Translations under genes and position numbers: made by a program
Part shown: positions 1-7,552 of the stretch, one piece after another
Layout of the letters: the number at the start of each line of letters is the position of its first letter
Position numbering within the stretch: position 1 is the first letter of the stretch
The notes under the pieces: model-generated
Told to the model about the DNA's origin: nothing
The model's database searches: none
Seen by the model: the letters and a program-made list of their open reading frames with translations, nothing else
DNA from: Lentisphaeria bacterium
GTDB taxonomy: Bacteria; Verrucomicrobiota; Lentisphaeria; Oligosphaerales; Oligosphaeraceae
Reading direction: 5' to 3'
DNA: 17,313 nucleotides
Assembly (NCBI GenBank): GCA_016287975.1
Contig: JAEEXV010000245.1
Span: 1 to 17,313, forward strand

Positions 1-47
1 CAGCCGATTCCGGCGCCCTGGCTGCGCGGGCCGCGATCGGCCCCCTG

Positions 48-73
48 CGTGTGCCGGCGGGCTTGCCCGCCGG
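48..73. repeat. 26-bp palindromic repeat, copy 1
   Basis: A 9-bp perfect inverted repeat (CCGGCGGGC at 54-62, GCCCGCCGG at 65-73) with a two-base loop, preceded by CGTGTG. The same 26 bases occur in inverted orientation at 14420-14445. Its recurrence at both ends of the window marks a dispersed REP-like palindrome. No function can be read from it. Confidence 0.75.
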
Positions 74-112
74 TTGGTCCGCTCCCCCATGCCCGCGCCG
101 GCCGCAAACAGG

Positions 113-144
113 GCCCCGAAATGGTTGCCACGGCGGCCCCGCCG
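113..144. repeat. Left inverted repeat end framing the polyvalent gene
   Basis: Bases 113-131 read GCCCCGAAATGGTTGCCAC. This is the reverse complement of the repeat end at 3531-3550 (GTGGCAACCATTTTCGGGGC) with one A missing. It continues into GCCACGGCG (127-135), the hairpin arm seen in the other copies. The match to the hairpin fades after about 144, which marks the junction with the gene-derived sequence. The ATG at 121 lies inside this repeat. Confidence 0.7.
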
Positions 145-3100
145 GAATCTCGTACAGCGGAGACGCTCACGGAGGCGGAGAAGACCCGTAGGATCGTGGA
201 GAAGGCAGAGGTGACGGCGCCGGGGAAGTCCGCGGAGACGGTGGAAAAAGACGTCGCGAGCCGGAAACTCGAGGAAATCGAGCCGGGAACTCGTGCGGCG
301 GACAAGGTGGTCTTGACGGACGGGGACGGCAACCTGGTGCGGAATGCGGACCTGTCCGACGAGACGGCGGCCGAACTGCAGCGGTCCATCGACCTGTCGC
401 AGGAGGCGAAGGCGGCGAGGCCGCATGTCGACCAGCGCGAGACAATCGCGGCGGCGATGCGGTTCCTGGAGAACGTGAAGGGGGTGGCGCTGCGGATCGC
501 GACGGGCGCGGATGAGATGCCGGCTGCGGTGCGGAGGACGGCGGAGGCGGTCGCGCGCGGGATCGAGTCCGTGCGGGCGTGGGTGGACACGCGGTCGCGC
601 GAGGTCTGGGTGCGGGCGGACAAGGTGGGGGCGTCGGAGATCCCGGCGCTCCTGTCGCACGAGGTCGTCGGGCACCTGGGGCTGCGCGCGCTCTTCGGGG
701 AGGCGTACGACAACTTCCTCGACCGTGTGTTCGCGTCCCATGCGGGCGACGCGGAGATGGCGCGGGTCATGGACGACTACAAGTACGACCGCAATACGGA
801 GAGCGGGCGGCGGGCGCTGGCGGAGGAGTTCCTGGCCAAGTGGTCGGAGGCGCGCGGGACCGCGAGGCCCGCGTGGTACAAGTCGATGGTCGCGCGGATC
901 CGCACGTGGCTCGGGAAGATCTTCCCGTCGCTCCGCGTGACGGACGCCGAGATCGAGAACGCGCTGGCCAGGTCCGCGGAGGCGACGAGAAACGGCGGAC
1001 TTGAAAAGTCAGGATCCGCCACGCAGGCGTCTGACTCCAAAAGTCAGGACGCCGTGCGGTTCGAGGTGGAGGAGGTGAATAAAATCTTCAATGATGAACT
1101 GGCTCAATATAACACACTGAAAGAAGGGCATGTGTTCCAGTTGGGAATGCCTTCGCAGATTCTTCTTGATTATGGTTTGCCGAATCTACCTATTGAGTTA
1201 AGCCGCCGTCAAATAGAAGTCAAGTCGAAACTGTCACGGCATCTATTTCCTGTGGCGTCGTTGCAAAATATGGTAAATGCTTTACAGAATCCCATTGCTA
1301 TATTCGAGTATTCCGATCCTTCCATCCTAAACGTTATCATTGATCTGACGGAAAGAGGAAAGCACTTTTTGGTCGGCATTCATATGAAGTCCGGTTATCG
1401 GGGAACCGAAGTCAATAATATTCGCGGTCTCTTTCCGCGGGATGCCGTAGATTGGCTTCGGTGGATTCAGAAAGGCAAGGCGCTGTATCTGGACAAAAAC
1501 AAGGTTCAGAACATTGTCGCCCAAGTAGGAATGAATTTCCCGCAGGTGAACGATTTTGATCTGAACCTCGTAAATAAGATAATTGCTGAATTCGATAATG
1601 CAAGTCATAAAAAAACAAATGCGGAAGATAATCTCCGCCTTTCGGTGGAGAGTTCGGAGGCGCGCGCGGCGCGGGAATACGCGGAGGTGGAGGCGAGGTT
1701 CAAGGGGACGGACAAGTGGATGAAGGCGCCGAACGGCGTGGAGACGCGGCTCTCCGAGCGGCAGTGGGTGCAGGTGCGCACGCCGTCCTTCAAGGAGTGG
1801 TTCGGCGACTGGGAGGCGGATCCGGCGAACGCCTCGGGGGTGCTGGACGCGAACGGCGAGCCGCGGGTGCTGTACCACGGCAGTTCGAAGTGGTTCACGG
1901 CATTCAACGAGGGCGGCCAGCATCAAAGCGGTGCCCCGGATGGCAGCATCTTCATGAGCGACAACAGGGAAATCGCCAATTCCTTTGTCGCGGGCAATTG
2001 GTATGGCCTGTCCGATGGGATGCAAAGCAGGCAGAGTCCAGATGTCGTGCTGGATCCGAATTCCCCTCTGCACAGACGCTATCGCTGGGGGGTGGATCGG
2101 GAAGGCGGCATTTATCCGCTATTTGCGAACATGAGAAATCCCCTTGTCGTTGATTTCAATGGGGAAACTTGGCAAAACGGTCCCGGAGGAAAGGACATCA
2201 ACCAAATCGTCCGAGACGCTCAAGGGCAAGGCAAAGATGGCGTGATCGCAAAAGACATCAGGGATGTGGGGGCCGTTGACGCCAATGTCGAAGTCCCCGC
2301 CTCCACTGTCTTTGTCACCTTCAAGCCGAACCAGGTGAAGTCGGCGACGGAGAACATCGGCACCTTCGACGGGGCGGAGGCCGGCCTGCGCTTCTCGCTG
2401 TCGACGTATTCGGAGCTGGACCAGCGCGGGATGGTGGCGGCGCTGCGGATGTACTGCACGTCGCGGTTCCACCCCGACCGCGGGGCGGACTACTTCGCGC
2501 TGCTGCGTCGGCTGGGGTTCGAGCCGTACTGCGAGGCGGACGCGCTGGAGTTCGCGGAGCAGGCGTGCGCGCTGAACCGCCAGGAGCGGCAGGAGCGGCT
2601 GGCGCGGGCGCGGGAGGATTGGCTGTCGCAGAAATACCAGATCCTGCAGGAGGTGCTGGAGTACACGGGGAAGACGCTTCCGACGCTGAAGCTGAAGCCG
2701 TCGCACGAGTACCTGGGCGAGGAGTTCAACTCGTCGTTCGTGGACAGGGCGTTCGACGAGTACGCGCGCAGCCGTGACAAGGGGCGGAAGCTGCGTGCGA
2801 AGGTGCTGAACGCGGAGGGGGCGGCGACGGACGAGGTGGCGCAGGCCATCGCGGAGCGCCGCGGCGTGGGGGACGCGCGGGCGGTGGAGGAGGAGATCGT
2901 GGAGTTCTTCCGGAACCGGCACCTGAAAGACCTTTACAAGGAATACGCGGACGCGCGCGCGGAGGAGAAGGTCCTGTCGCGGGAGCAGGCGGCGCGGGCG
3001 AAGGAGGAGGCGGAGGCCTCGGCGCGCTACCAGGCGGCGGAGGAGGCGGAGGCGATCCTCGCGGAGAAGCGCGAGATCACGCCGGAGTACGCGCGTGAGA

Positions 3101-3606
3101 ACCCGCTGGTGTGGGAGCAGGTCTGGAGGCAGGTCGTCGGGGAGGGCGAGGCGCCCGCGAACCCCGGCGAGGCGGAGCTGGCGGTGGTGAACTCGGCGAT
3201 CAGGTCGGAGGGCTTCAACCCGGCCGACCTGGTGTCGCGGCTGCAGGCGCAGCGGGAGCGGATGCGGGACGACTACCTGAAGCGGCTCTCGACGATCCGG
3301 GAGGCGCTGCGGGCGGACAGGGCGGACGCGCTGGCGCTGCAGCGGGCGGCGCTGGACTTCGCGCGGGAGCACCTGGAGGAGGGGGCGCGGGAGGAGTTCG
3401 CGCGGTCGATCGTGAACCTGGCGCAGTACTCGAACAGCCCGTCGGCGGTGCACCCCGAGGGGCGGCGGGTCTTCGAGTTCAACCGCATCGTGGCGCGGAT
3501 GCTGGAGGCGTCGGCGGAGGGGCGGCGGTCGTGGCAACCATTTTCGGGGCATTTGCCAGGCAATTGCCGATCTCTTGTGAAACAGCGCGTATGTTCAAAG
3601 TCGTAG
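121..3606 (+). CDS. Fragment of a phage-type polyvalent protein (zincin, MuF C-terminal-like, ADP-ribosyltransferase modules)
   Basis: A 1161-residue multidomain protein of the kind found in phages and prophages; such proteins are thought to be injected or to act as effectors. Numbering is from ATG 121. A zincin-like metallopeptidase segment lies at about 145-280, with SHEVVGHLGLR around H180. A MuF C-terminal-like domain covers about 319-495. A WVQVRTPSFKEWFGDWE leader (from 549) precedes an ADP-ribosyltransferase domain (YHGSS at 585, DGVIAKDIRD, VKSATENIGTFD) ending near 755. A charged, helical segment covers about 760-1120. Both termini are repeat-derived: the start codon sits in a repeat end, and the last 24 residues (from W1138) are encoded by repeat sequence. 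No Shine-Dalgarno precedes ATG 121 or GTG 49, and the frame stays open to base 1. It is probably a truncated gene, so expression is doubtful. Domain names rest on motif recognition only. Confidence 0.7.
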   Translation: MVATAAPPESRTAETLTEAEKTRRIVEKAEVTAPGKSAETVEKDVASRKLEEIEPGTRAADKVVLTDGDGNLVRNADLSDETAAELQRSIDLSQEAKAARPHVDQRETIAAAMRFLENVKGVALRIATGADEMPAAVRRTAEAVARGIESVRAWVDTRSREVWVRADKVGASEIPALLSHEVVGHLGLRALFGEAYDNFLDRVFASHAGDAEMARVMDDYKYDRNTESGRRALAEEFLAKWSEARGTARPAWYKSMVARIRTWLGKIFPSLRVTDAEIENALARSAEATRNGGLEKSGSATQASDSKSQDAVRFEVEEVNKIFNDELAQYNTLKEGHVFQLGMPSQILLDYGLPNLPIELSRRQIEVKSKLSRHLFPVASLQNMVNALQNPIAIFEYSDPSILNVIIDLTERGKHFLVGIHMKSGYRGTEVNNIRGLFPRDAVDWLRWIQKGKALYLDKNKVQNIVAQVGMNFPQVNDFDLNLVNKIIAEFDNASHKKTNAEDNLRLSVESSEARAAREYAEVEARFKGTDKWMKAPNGVETRLSERQWVQVRTPSFKEWFGDWEADPANASGVLDANGEPRVLYHGSSKWFTAFNEGGQHQSGAPDGSIFMSDNREIANSFVAGNWYGLSDGMQSRQSPDVVLDPNSPLHRRYRWGVDREGGIYPLFANMRNPLVVDFNGETWQNGPGGKDINQIVRDAQGQGKDGVIAKDIRDVGAVDANVEVPASTVFVTFKPNQVKSATENIGTFDGAEAGLRFSLSTYSELDQRGMVAALRMYCTSRFHPDRGADYFALLRRLGFEPYCEADALEFAEQACALNRQERQERLARAREDWLSQKYQILQEVLEYTGKTLPTLKLKPSHEYLGEEFNSSFVDRAFDEYARSRDKGRKLRAKVLNAEGAATDEVAQAIAERRGVGDARAVEEEIVEFFRNRHLKDLYKEYADARAEEKVLSREQAARAKEEAEASARYQAAEEAEAILAEKREITPEYARENPLVWEQVWRQVVGEGEAPANPGEAELAVVNSAIRSEGFNPADLVSRLQAQRERMRDDYLKRLSTIREALRADRADALALQRAALDFAREHLEEGAREEFARSIVNLAQYSNSPSAVHPEGRRVFEFNRIVARMLEASAEGRRSWQPFSGHLPGNCRSLVKQRVCSKS

Positions 3607-3920
3607 CCACGGCGTCTCGCCGTGGCGGTCCGCCGAGCGTACGGTGCCCAGTTCGAGCCGCCACAACACGTAGCCAAGGCTTCGGAATCGACAGCCGGTC
3701 ATTCACCGGGCCGCCGTGGCGATCCGCCGAGCGTACGGTGCCCAGTTCGCGCCGCCACAACACGCAGCCAAGGCTTCGGAATCGACAACCGGTCATTCAC
3801 TGGGCCGCCGTGGCAACCATTTTCGGGGCGTTCGCCAGGCAATTGCCGATCTCTTGTGAAACAGCGCGTATGTTCAAAGTTGTCGCCACGGCGAGACGCC
3901 GTGGCAACCATTTTTGGGGC
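3531..3920. repeat. Compound dispersed repeat (modules X-hairpin-Y-Y'-X'-hairpin)
   Basis: Module X begins GTGGCAACCATTTTCGGGGC at 3531 and again near 3810, and continues through GGCAATTGCCGATCTCTTG and AACAGCGCGTATGTTCAAAG. Module Y (about 3627-3720 and 3721-3813) carries CCGCCGAGCGTACGGTGCCC and CTTCGGAATCGAC. Perfect 9-bp hairpins GCCACGGCG/CGCCGTGGC lie at 3606-3626 and 3885-3905. The final end, 3901-3920, is a third copy of the GTGGCAACC...GGGGC end. The short open frames here are repeat translations. The same family recurs at 10431-10590. I see no gene in this stretch. Confidence 0.8.
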
Positions 3921-3962
3921 GCTCGCTCTATGGCCCACCTGAAGTCCTCGTCGCGGGGCAAC

Positions 3963-3995
3963 AAAAAAGCCCCAAACCGTTTGGCTTGAGGCTTT
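3963..3995 (-). terminator. Rho-independent terminator after tRNA-Lys
   Basis: On the minus strand an imperfect stem (AAGCC with GGCTT and AAA with TTT around a CGG loop, one small bulge) ends in a run of six T. It begins a few bases beyond the tRNA CCA end, as expected for a tRNA terminator. Confidence 0.65.
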
Positions 3996-4001
3996 AGAAA
4001 T

Positions 4002-4077
<76 letters not shown>

Positions 4078-4100
4078 ATCTCTTGTTGGACGCGGCGCTT

Positions 4101-4128
4101 AAGATAATCCGTGAAAATCGGATTGCAA
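4101..4128 (-). promoter_or_regulatory. Candidate promoter of tRNA-Lys
   Basis: On the minus strand, TTGCAA (4123-4128) and TATCTT (4101-4106) are separated by 16 bases, with the tRNA start 23 bases further on. Each box matches the sigma-70 consensus at four of six positions. This is a consensus match only. Confidence 0.4.
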
Positions 4129-4231
4129 GCGGGGATTTGAAAAAAAGTCGAAAAAAGTGCGTTGGAGCGGGGAAAGCCCGCTATAGTAGGGCATCAGCAA
4201 GAAAGGAGGGGAAGAAAGGAGCGCGAAAGCC

Positions 4232-5086
4232 ATGACACCATCCCAGATCAGCGCGGGGGAACTCGCGGAGTTTGAAGCCAAATACCAGGTTCGTCATTCC
4301 ATCGGCGATTTGACGCCCACGGCATGCGAGTTGTTCGGGGTTCGCGCGCCGCAGGAGTGCGGCGCGGTCGCGGTGCCCGAGGTGGTGGACCAGGCGGGGC
4401 ATCTGATGGGTGGCGAGGGGAAATGCGAGCGGGCGCTGCTCTTCTGCCCTGACGCCTGGGGATGGACGCAGGGCGAGCATTACCCTGAACTGCGGGCGCG
4501 GGTGAAGGCGCTGGCGGGCTTCGAGGTGGAATGCGCGTCGGTGATGCCCAGCGTGACGCCAGTCTGCTACGGGACGATCTTCAGCGGGGCGTCGCCGAAG
4601 GTGCATGGCATCCAGAAGTACGAGAAGCCAGTGCTGCAGGTGGAGACGCTCTTCGACGTGCTGGCGGAGGCGGGCAAGGAGGTCGCCATCCTCTCCGTCA
4701 ACCACTGCTCGATCGACTGCATATTCCGTCGGCGCAAGATCGACTACTACTCGTTTCGAACGGACGAGCAGGTCTTCCAGGAGACGCGCCGGCTGATCGC
4801 CGAGGGGAAATACGAGGTGCTCGTCTCGTATATGACGGGCTACGACCATGTGGCTCACCACACGGGGCCGTGGTCGGAGGCGTCGGTGGCGGAATTGGCC
4901 CTGGCGGTGGAGCGCTTCGAGCAGTATGTCGCGGACACGGAGGAGCACTGGGGCGCGCGCAACCGCCTGGTCGCATTCCTGCCCGACCACGGGCAGCACT
5001 GCGTGGACGCCGAGACCGGGGCGCACGGGCAGGACATCCCCGAGGACATGCGGGTCAACCACTACTACCGCGTGCGCGGACGGTGA
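4232..5086 (+). CDS. Alkaline-phosphatase-superfamily protein (nucleotide pyrophosphatase/phosphodiesterase-like)
   Basis: A 284-residue protein with the metal-hydrolase pattern of the alkaline phosphatase superfamily. The expected ligands appear in order: D74 in FCPDAWG, the likely nucleophile T109 in MPSVTPVCYGTIFSG followed by PKVHGI, D205 and H209 in YDHVAHH, D252-H253 in PDHGQH, and H265 in AHGQD. Such enzymes hydrolyse phosphate mono- or diesters using two metal ions; the substrate cannot be read here. There is no signal peptide or membrane segment, so it is probably cytoplasmic. It is shorter than classical members and lacks a large cap domain. The start is supported by purine-rich GAAAGGAGGGG and AAAGGAG sequences shortly upstream, and a TATAGT at 4182-4187 may be a -10 box. 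It lies just before the thiC riboswitch, but the riboswitch makes thiC a separate regulatory unit. The superfamily call is firm; the specific activity is unknown. Confidence 0.85.
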   Translation: MTPSQISAGELAEFEAKYQVRHSIGDLTPTACELFGVRAPQECGAVAVPEVVDQAGHLMGGEGKCERALLFCPDAWGWTQGEHYPELRARVKALAGFEVECASVMPSVTPVCYGTIFSGASPKVHGIQKYEKPVLQVETLFDVLAEAGKEVAILSVNHCSIDCIFRRRKIDYYSFRTDEQVFQETRRLIAEGKYEVLVSYMTGYDHVAHHTGPWSEASVAELALAVERFEQYVADTEEHWGARNRLVAFLPDHGQHCVDAETGAHGQDIPEDMRVNHYYRVRGR

Positions 5087-5126
5087 GGCGCGGGGCAAAC
5101 GATGGCGGGCGCATTATATTAACGTC

Positions 5127-5213
5127 GTTGCCGGGGTGCTGGGCGCGGGTCGCGCCCGGCTGAGATGAGACCCGTGAACCTGAACTGAGTAATTTCAGCG
5201 TAGGGAGCCTGAC
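5127..5213 (+). promoter_or_regulatory. TPP riboswitch (THI element) upstream of thiC
   Basis: The conserved thiamine-pyrophosphate aptamer elements are present in order. GGGGTGC (from 5133) is followed by a P3 hairpin GGGCGCG-GGT-CGCGCCC (5141-5157). Then come CTGAGA (5160-5165), TGAACCTGA (5175-5183), a small stem CTGA/TCAG (5185-5198), and GCGTAGGGA (5198-5206). It sits just before thiC, the classic target. An AT-rich TATATT at 5115-5120 could be the -10 box of its transcript. The expression platform appears to be the hairpin at 5239-5265. The boundaries are approximate because P1 pairs weakly. Confidence 0.93.
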
Positions 5214-5238
5214 GAATTATGTCGAAGTTGCATGATTT

Positions 5239-5265
5239 GCGCCTCCTGACTGAGCAAGGAGGTGC
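5239..5265 (+). promoter_or_regulatory. thiC: Hairpin sequestering the thiC ribosome binding site
   Basis: GCGCCTCCT (5239-5247) pairs over nine positions (one G-U) with AGGAGGTGC (5257-5265) around a nine-base loop. The 3' arm is the thiC Shine-Dalgarno, which stands four bases before the ATG at 5269. This looks like a translation-level expression platform for the TPP riboswitch. GGGAG (5203-5207) in the aptamer can pair with CTCCT (5243-5247), so it could release the binding site when TPP is absent. The pairing is seen; the switching is inferred. Confidence 0.75.
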
Positions 5266-5268
5266 AAG

Positions 5269-6579
5269 ATGAGCGAAAAGGGAACGCAGTTGGAACTGGC
5301 GCGCGCGGGGGTGGTGACGGAGGCGATGCGCGCGGTAGCGGCGTCGGAGCGTCGGGATGCGGAGTTCATCCGCGCGGGGGTGGCGGCGGGGCGCATCGTG
5401 ATACCCGCGAACACGGGGCACACGTCGCTCCAGCCGATGGGCATTGGTCGGGAACTCAGGACCAAGATCAACGCGAACATCGGGACTTCGCCGACCTCCA
5501 GCTGCATTGAACTGGAACTCAAGAAACTCGACGCGGCGGTGAAATACGGCGCGGACACGGTGATGGACCTCTCCACCGGCGAGCGCCTGGAGGAGACGCG
5601 CCGTTCGATCATCGCGCATTCGCAGGTGCCGATCGGGACGGTCCCCATCTACGAATTGGTGTGGCGCAGCGGCCTCGACGACGACGCGGACATCGACTTC
5701 TCCCGCGAGGCGGTGCTCTCGGTGATCCGCGACCAGGCGGAGCAGGGCGTCGACTACATGACCATGCACTGCGGCATCCGCCCGTCGATGCTGCCTGCGG
5801 CGCGGGCGCGGAAACTGCGCATCGTGTCGCGCGGCGGCTCGCTGCTCGCGCGCTACATGGCGAAGACAGGCCACGACAATCCGTACTACGAATTCTACGA
5901 CGAGATCCTGGAGATCTGCCGTCGATACGACGTGACGATTTCGCTGGGGGACGGGCTGCGTCCAGGGTGTCTGTCGGATGCGTCGGACGCGGCGCAGTTC
6001 GCGGAGCTGGCGCAGCTGGGGGAACTGGCGGCGCGGGCGCAGGCGGCGGGCGTGCAGGTGATGATCGAGGGGCCTGGGCACATTCCGCTGGACCAGGTGG
6101 AGATGAACATGAAACTGGAGCGGCAGCTGTGCCACGACGCGCCCTTCTATGTGCTGGGGCCCGTGACGATGGACTGCGCGCCAGGCTACGACCACATCAC
6201 CAGCGCGATTGGCGCGGCGGTGGGGGCGTGGCATGGCGCGGCGATGCTGTGCTACGTCACGCCGAAGGAGCACATCGGGCTGCCGAACGCCGAGGATGTG
6301 CACCAGGGTGTCATCGCCTACAAGATCGCGGCGCACGTGGCGGACATCGCGAAGCACATTCCAGGGGCGACGGAGCGGGACGACGCGATTTCGGACGCGC
6401 GCGCGGCCTTCGACTGGGGGCGGCAGTTCGAGCTGGCGCTGGATCCTGAGAAGGCGAAGGCGATGCGCGAGGAGGCGATCCGCGAGCGCAACGGCGGCAA
6501 GGGCGTGCACGACCACGAGCATTTCTGCTCGATGTGCGGCGCCAAGTTCTGCTCGCTGCGCGTAAGCCAGGAGATCTAA
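5269..6579 (+). CDS. thiC: Phosphomethylpyrimidine synthase ThiC
   Basis: ThiC is a radical-SAM enzyme that rearranges 5-aminoimidazole ribotide into hydroxymethylpyrimidine phosphate, the pyrimidine precursor of thiamine. The 436-residue protein shows the family landmarks [66 protein letters not shown] and [14 protein letters not shown]. Its C-terminal cluster motif is C420-x2-C423-x4-C428, which binds the 4Fe-4S cluster in this family. It is the shorter ThiC form, without the long N-terminal extension of the enterobacterial enzyme. ATG 5269 is set by the Shine-Dalgarno AAGGAGGT at 5256-5263. It lies downstream of a TPP riboswitch and is followed four bases later by thiD, so the two are almost certainly one operon repressed by TPP. 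Confidence 0.98.
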   Translation: MSEKGTQLELARAGVVTEAMRAVAASERRDAEFIRAGVAAGRIVIPANTGHTSLQPMGIGRELRTKINANIGTSPTSSCIELELKKLDAAVKYGADTVMDLSTGERLEETRRSIIAHSQVPIGTVPIYELVWRSGLDDDADIDFSREAVLSVIRDQAEQGVDYMTMHCGIRPSMLPAARARKLRIVSRGGSLLARYMAKTGHDNPYYEFYDEILEICRRYDVTISLGDGLRPGCLSDASDAAQFAELAQLGELAARAQAAGVQVMIEGPGHIPLDQVEMNMKLERQLCHDAPFYVLGPVTMDCAPGYDHITSAIGAAVGAWHGAAMLCYVTPKEHIGLPNAEDVHQGVIAYKIAAHVADIAKHIPGATERDDAISDARAAFDWGRQFELALDPEKAKAMREEAIRERNGGKGVHDHEHFCSMCGAKFCSLRVSQEI

Positions 6580-6583
6580 GGCC

Positions 6584-7381
6584 ATGCTGAAGAAGGTGCT
6601 GACCATTGCGGGATCGGATTCGAGCGGCGGCGCGGGCATCCAGGCCGACCTCAAGACCATCGCGGCCTTCGGGCACTACGGGATGAGCGCCATCACGGCG
6701 CTGACCGCGCAGAACACGCTGGGCGTGCAGGGCGTGCTGCCCACGCCGCCCGAGTTCGTCGCCGCGCAGCTGGAGAGCATCTTTGCGGACATCACGCCCG
6801 ACGCGATCAAGGTCGGGATGCTGGGGAACGCGGACATCGTTCGGGCGGTGGCGGCGGCGCTGCGGGGCCATCCCGGCATCCCGCTGGTGGTGGATCCTGT
6901 GATGATTTCGACGAGCGGCCATGCGCTGCTGGAGGCGGATGCGGTGGCGGCGCTGCGCGAGGAACTGATGCCGCTGGCGACCATCGTCACGCCGAACATG
7001 CCCGAGGCGGCGGCGCTGACGGGGCGTCCCGTGGCGACGGCGGAGGAGATCCGCCAGGCGGCGGAGGCGGTGGCGGCGCGGCTGCCTGGGGTGGCGGTGC
7101 TGGTCAAGGGGGGGCACCGTGCCGACAATTCCGCCGACGACCTGCTGCGCACCGCCGACGGGGAGATGGTGCAGTTCCGCGGGGAGCGCGTGGATACGCG
7201 CAACACCCATGGCACGGGCTGCACGCTTTCCGCCGCGATCGCGTGCGGGCTGGCCGAGGGCTGGGAACTCGCCTGGGCCGTGCAAAGCGCCAAGGAGTAT
7301 CTGTCTGGCGCGCTGCGTCACGATCCGCATCTGGGGCACGGCAACGGCCCGCTTGACCATCAGTGGAAGATGCACGGATAG
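6584..7381 (+). CDS. thiD: Hydroxymethylpyrimidine / phosphomethylpyrimidine kinase ThiD
   Basis: ThiD phosphorylates hydroxymethylpyrimidine and its monophosphate to the diphosphate used to build thiamine phosphate. The 265-residue length is normal for a stand-alone ThiD. Ribokinase-fold motifs are clear: the N-terminal LTIAGSDSSGGAGIQADLK, ALTAQNTLGV, the VVDPVMISTSG segment near residue 102, TPNMPEA near 136, VLVKGGH near 173, and the anion-hole and cysteine motif HGTGC at 209-213. The start follows the thiC stop by four bases. An AGGAG within the last thiC codons serves as its ribosome binding site, so translation is probably coupled to thiC and shares the riboswitch control. No thiE is fused to it, and none is seen in the window. 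Confidence 0.97.
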   Translation: MLKKVLTIAGSDSSGGAGIQADLKTIAAFGHYGMSAITALTAQNTLGVQGVLPTPPEFVAAQLESIFADITPDAIKVGMLGNADIVRAVAAALRGHPGIPLVVDPVMISTSGHALLEADAVAALREELMPLATIVTPNMPEAAALTGRPVATAEEIRQAAEAVAARLPGVAVLVKGGHRADNSADDLLRTADGEMVQFRGERVDTRNTHGTGCTLSAAIACGLAEGWELAWAVQSAKEYLSGALRHDPHLGHGNGPLDHQWKMHG

Positions 7382-7396
7382 GGCGCGCGGGGCGGT

Positions 7397-7421
7397 CTGC
7401 GGCCGAATACGGCGCAGTTTT
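7397..7421 (+). terminator. Rho-independent terminator after thiCD
   Basis: CTGCG-g-CCG (7397-7405) pairs with CGGCGCAG (7410-7417) around an AATA loop with one bulged G, followed by TTTT (7418-7421). It lies 15 bases after the thiD stop and would end the thiCD transcript. Confidence 0.6.
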
Positions 7422-7475
7422 CCCTGGACGACATCGGTTTCGGTCTGGTTTTGCGCGCCAAGTGGATCCGCCCGC

Positions 7476-7505
7476 TTGGTGAACAGCGCATTGTCCAATT
7501 ATAGT
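7476..7505 (+). promoter_or_regulatory. Candidate promoter of the exported-protein pair
   Basis: TTGGTG (7476-7481) and TATAGT (7500-7505) are spaced 18 bases apart, about 50 bases before the ATG at 7553. A perfect palindrome GTACGCGTAC (7504-7513) overlaps the expected transcription start and could be an operator. The same TATAGT hexamer precedes the gene at 4232. No regulator is identified. Confidence 0.45.
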
Positions 7506-7552
7506 ACGCGTACATACGGAGGGGGTGATTGTCTGGACTGGAGGAGACGGGA

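Noticed and set aside
49..120. GTG start at 49 for the polyvalent protein
   Set aside because: It lies in the 26-bp palindrome, has no Shine-Dalgarno, and the encoded residues to 120 look like repeat translation. The frame is also open to base 1, so the true 5' end is unknown.
2119..3552. 477-residue minus-strand open frame
   Set aside because: It is Arg/Leu/Pro-rich and antisense to a gene with recognisable domains. It is a product of high GC, not a gene.
3622..3942. Small open frames in the compound repeat (including MVATA-starting ones on the minus strand)
   Set aside because: They recur only because the repeat recurs. The frames change between copies and no coding signal is visible.
5119..6660. 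513-residue minus-strand open frame over thiC
   Set aside because: It is the antisense shadow of thiC and the riboswitch, with no recognisable motif.
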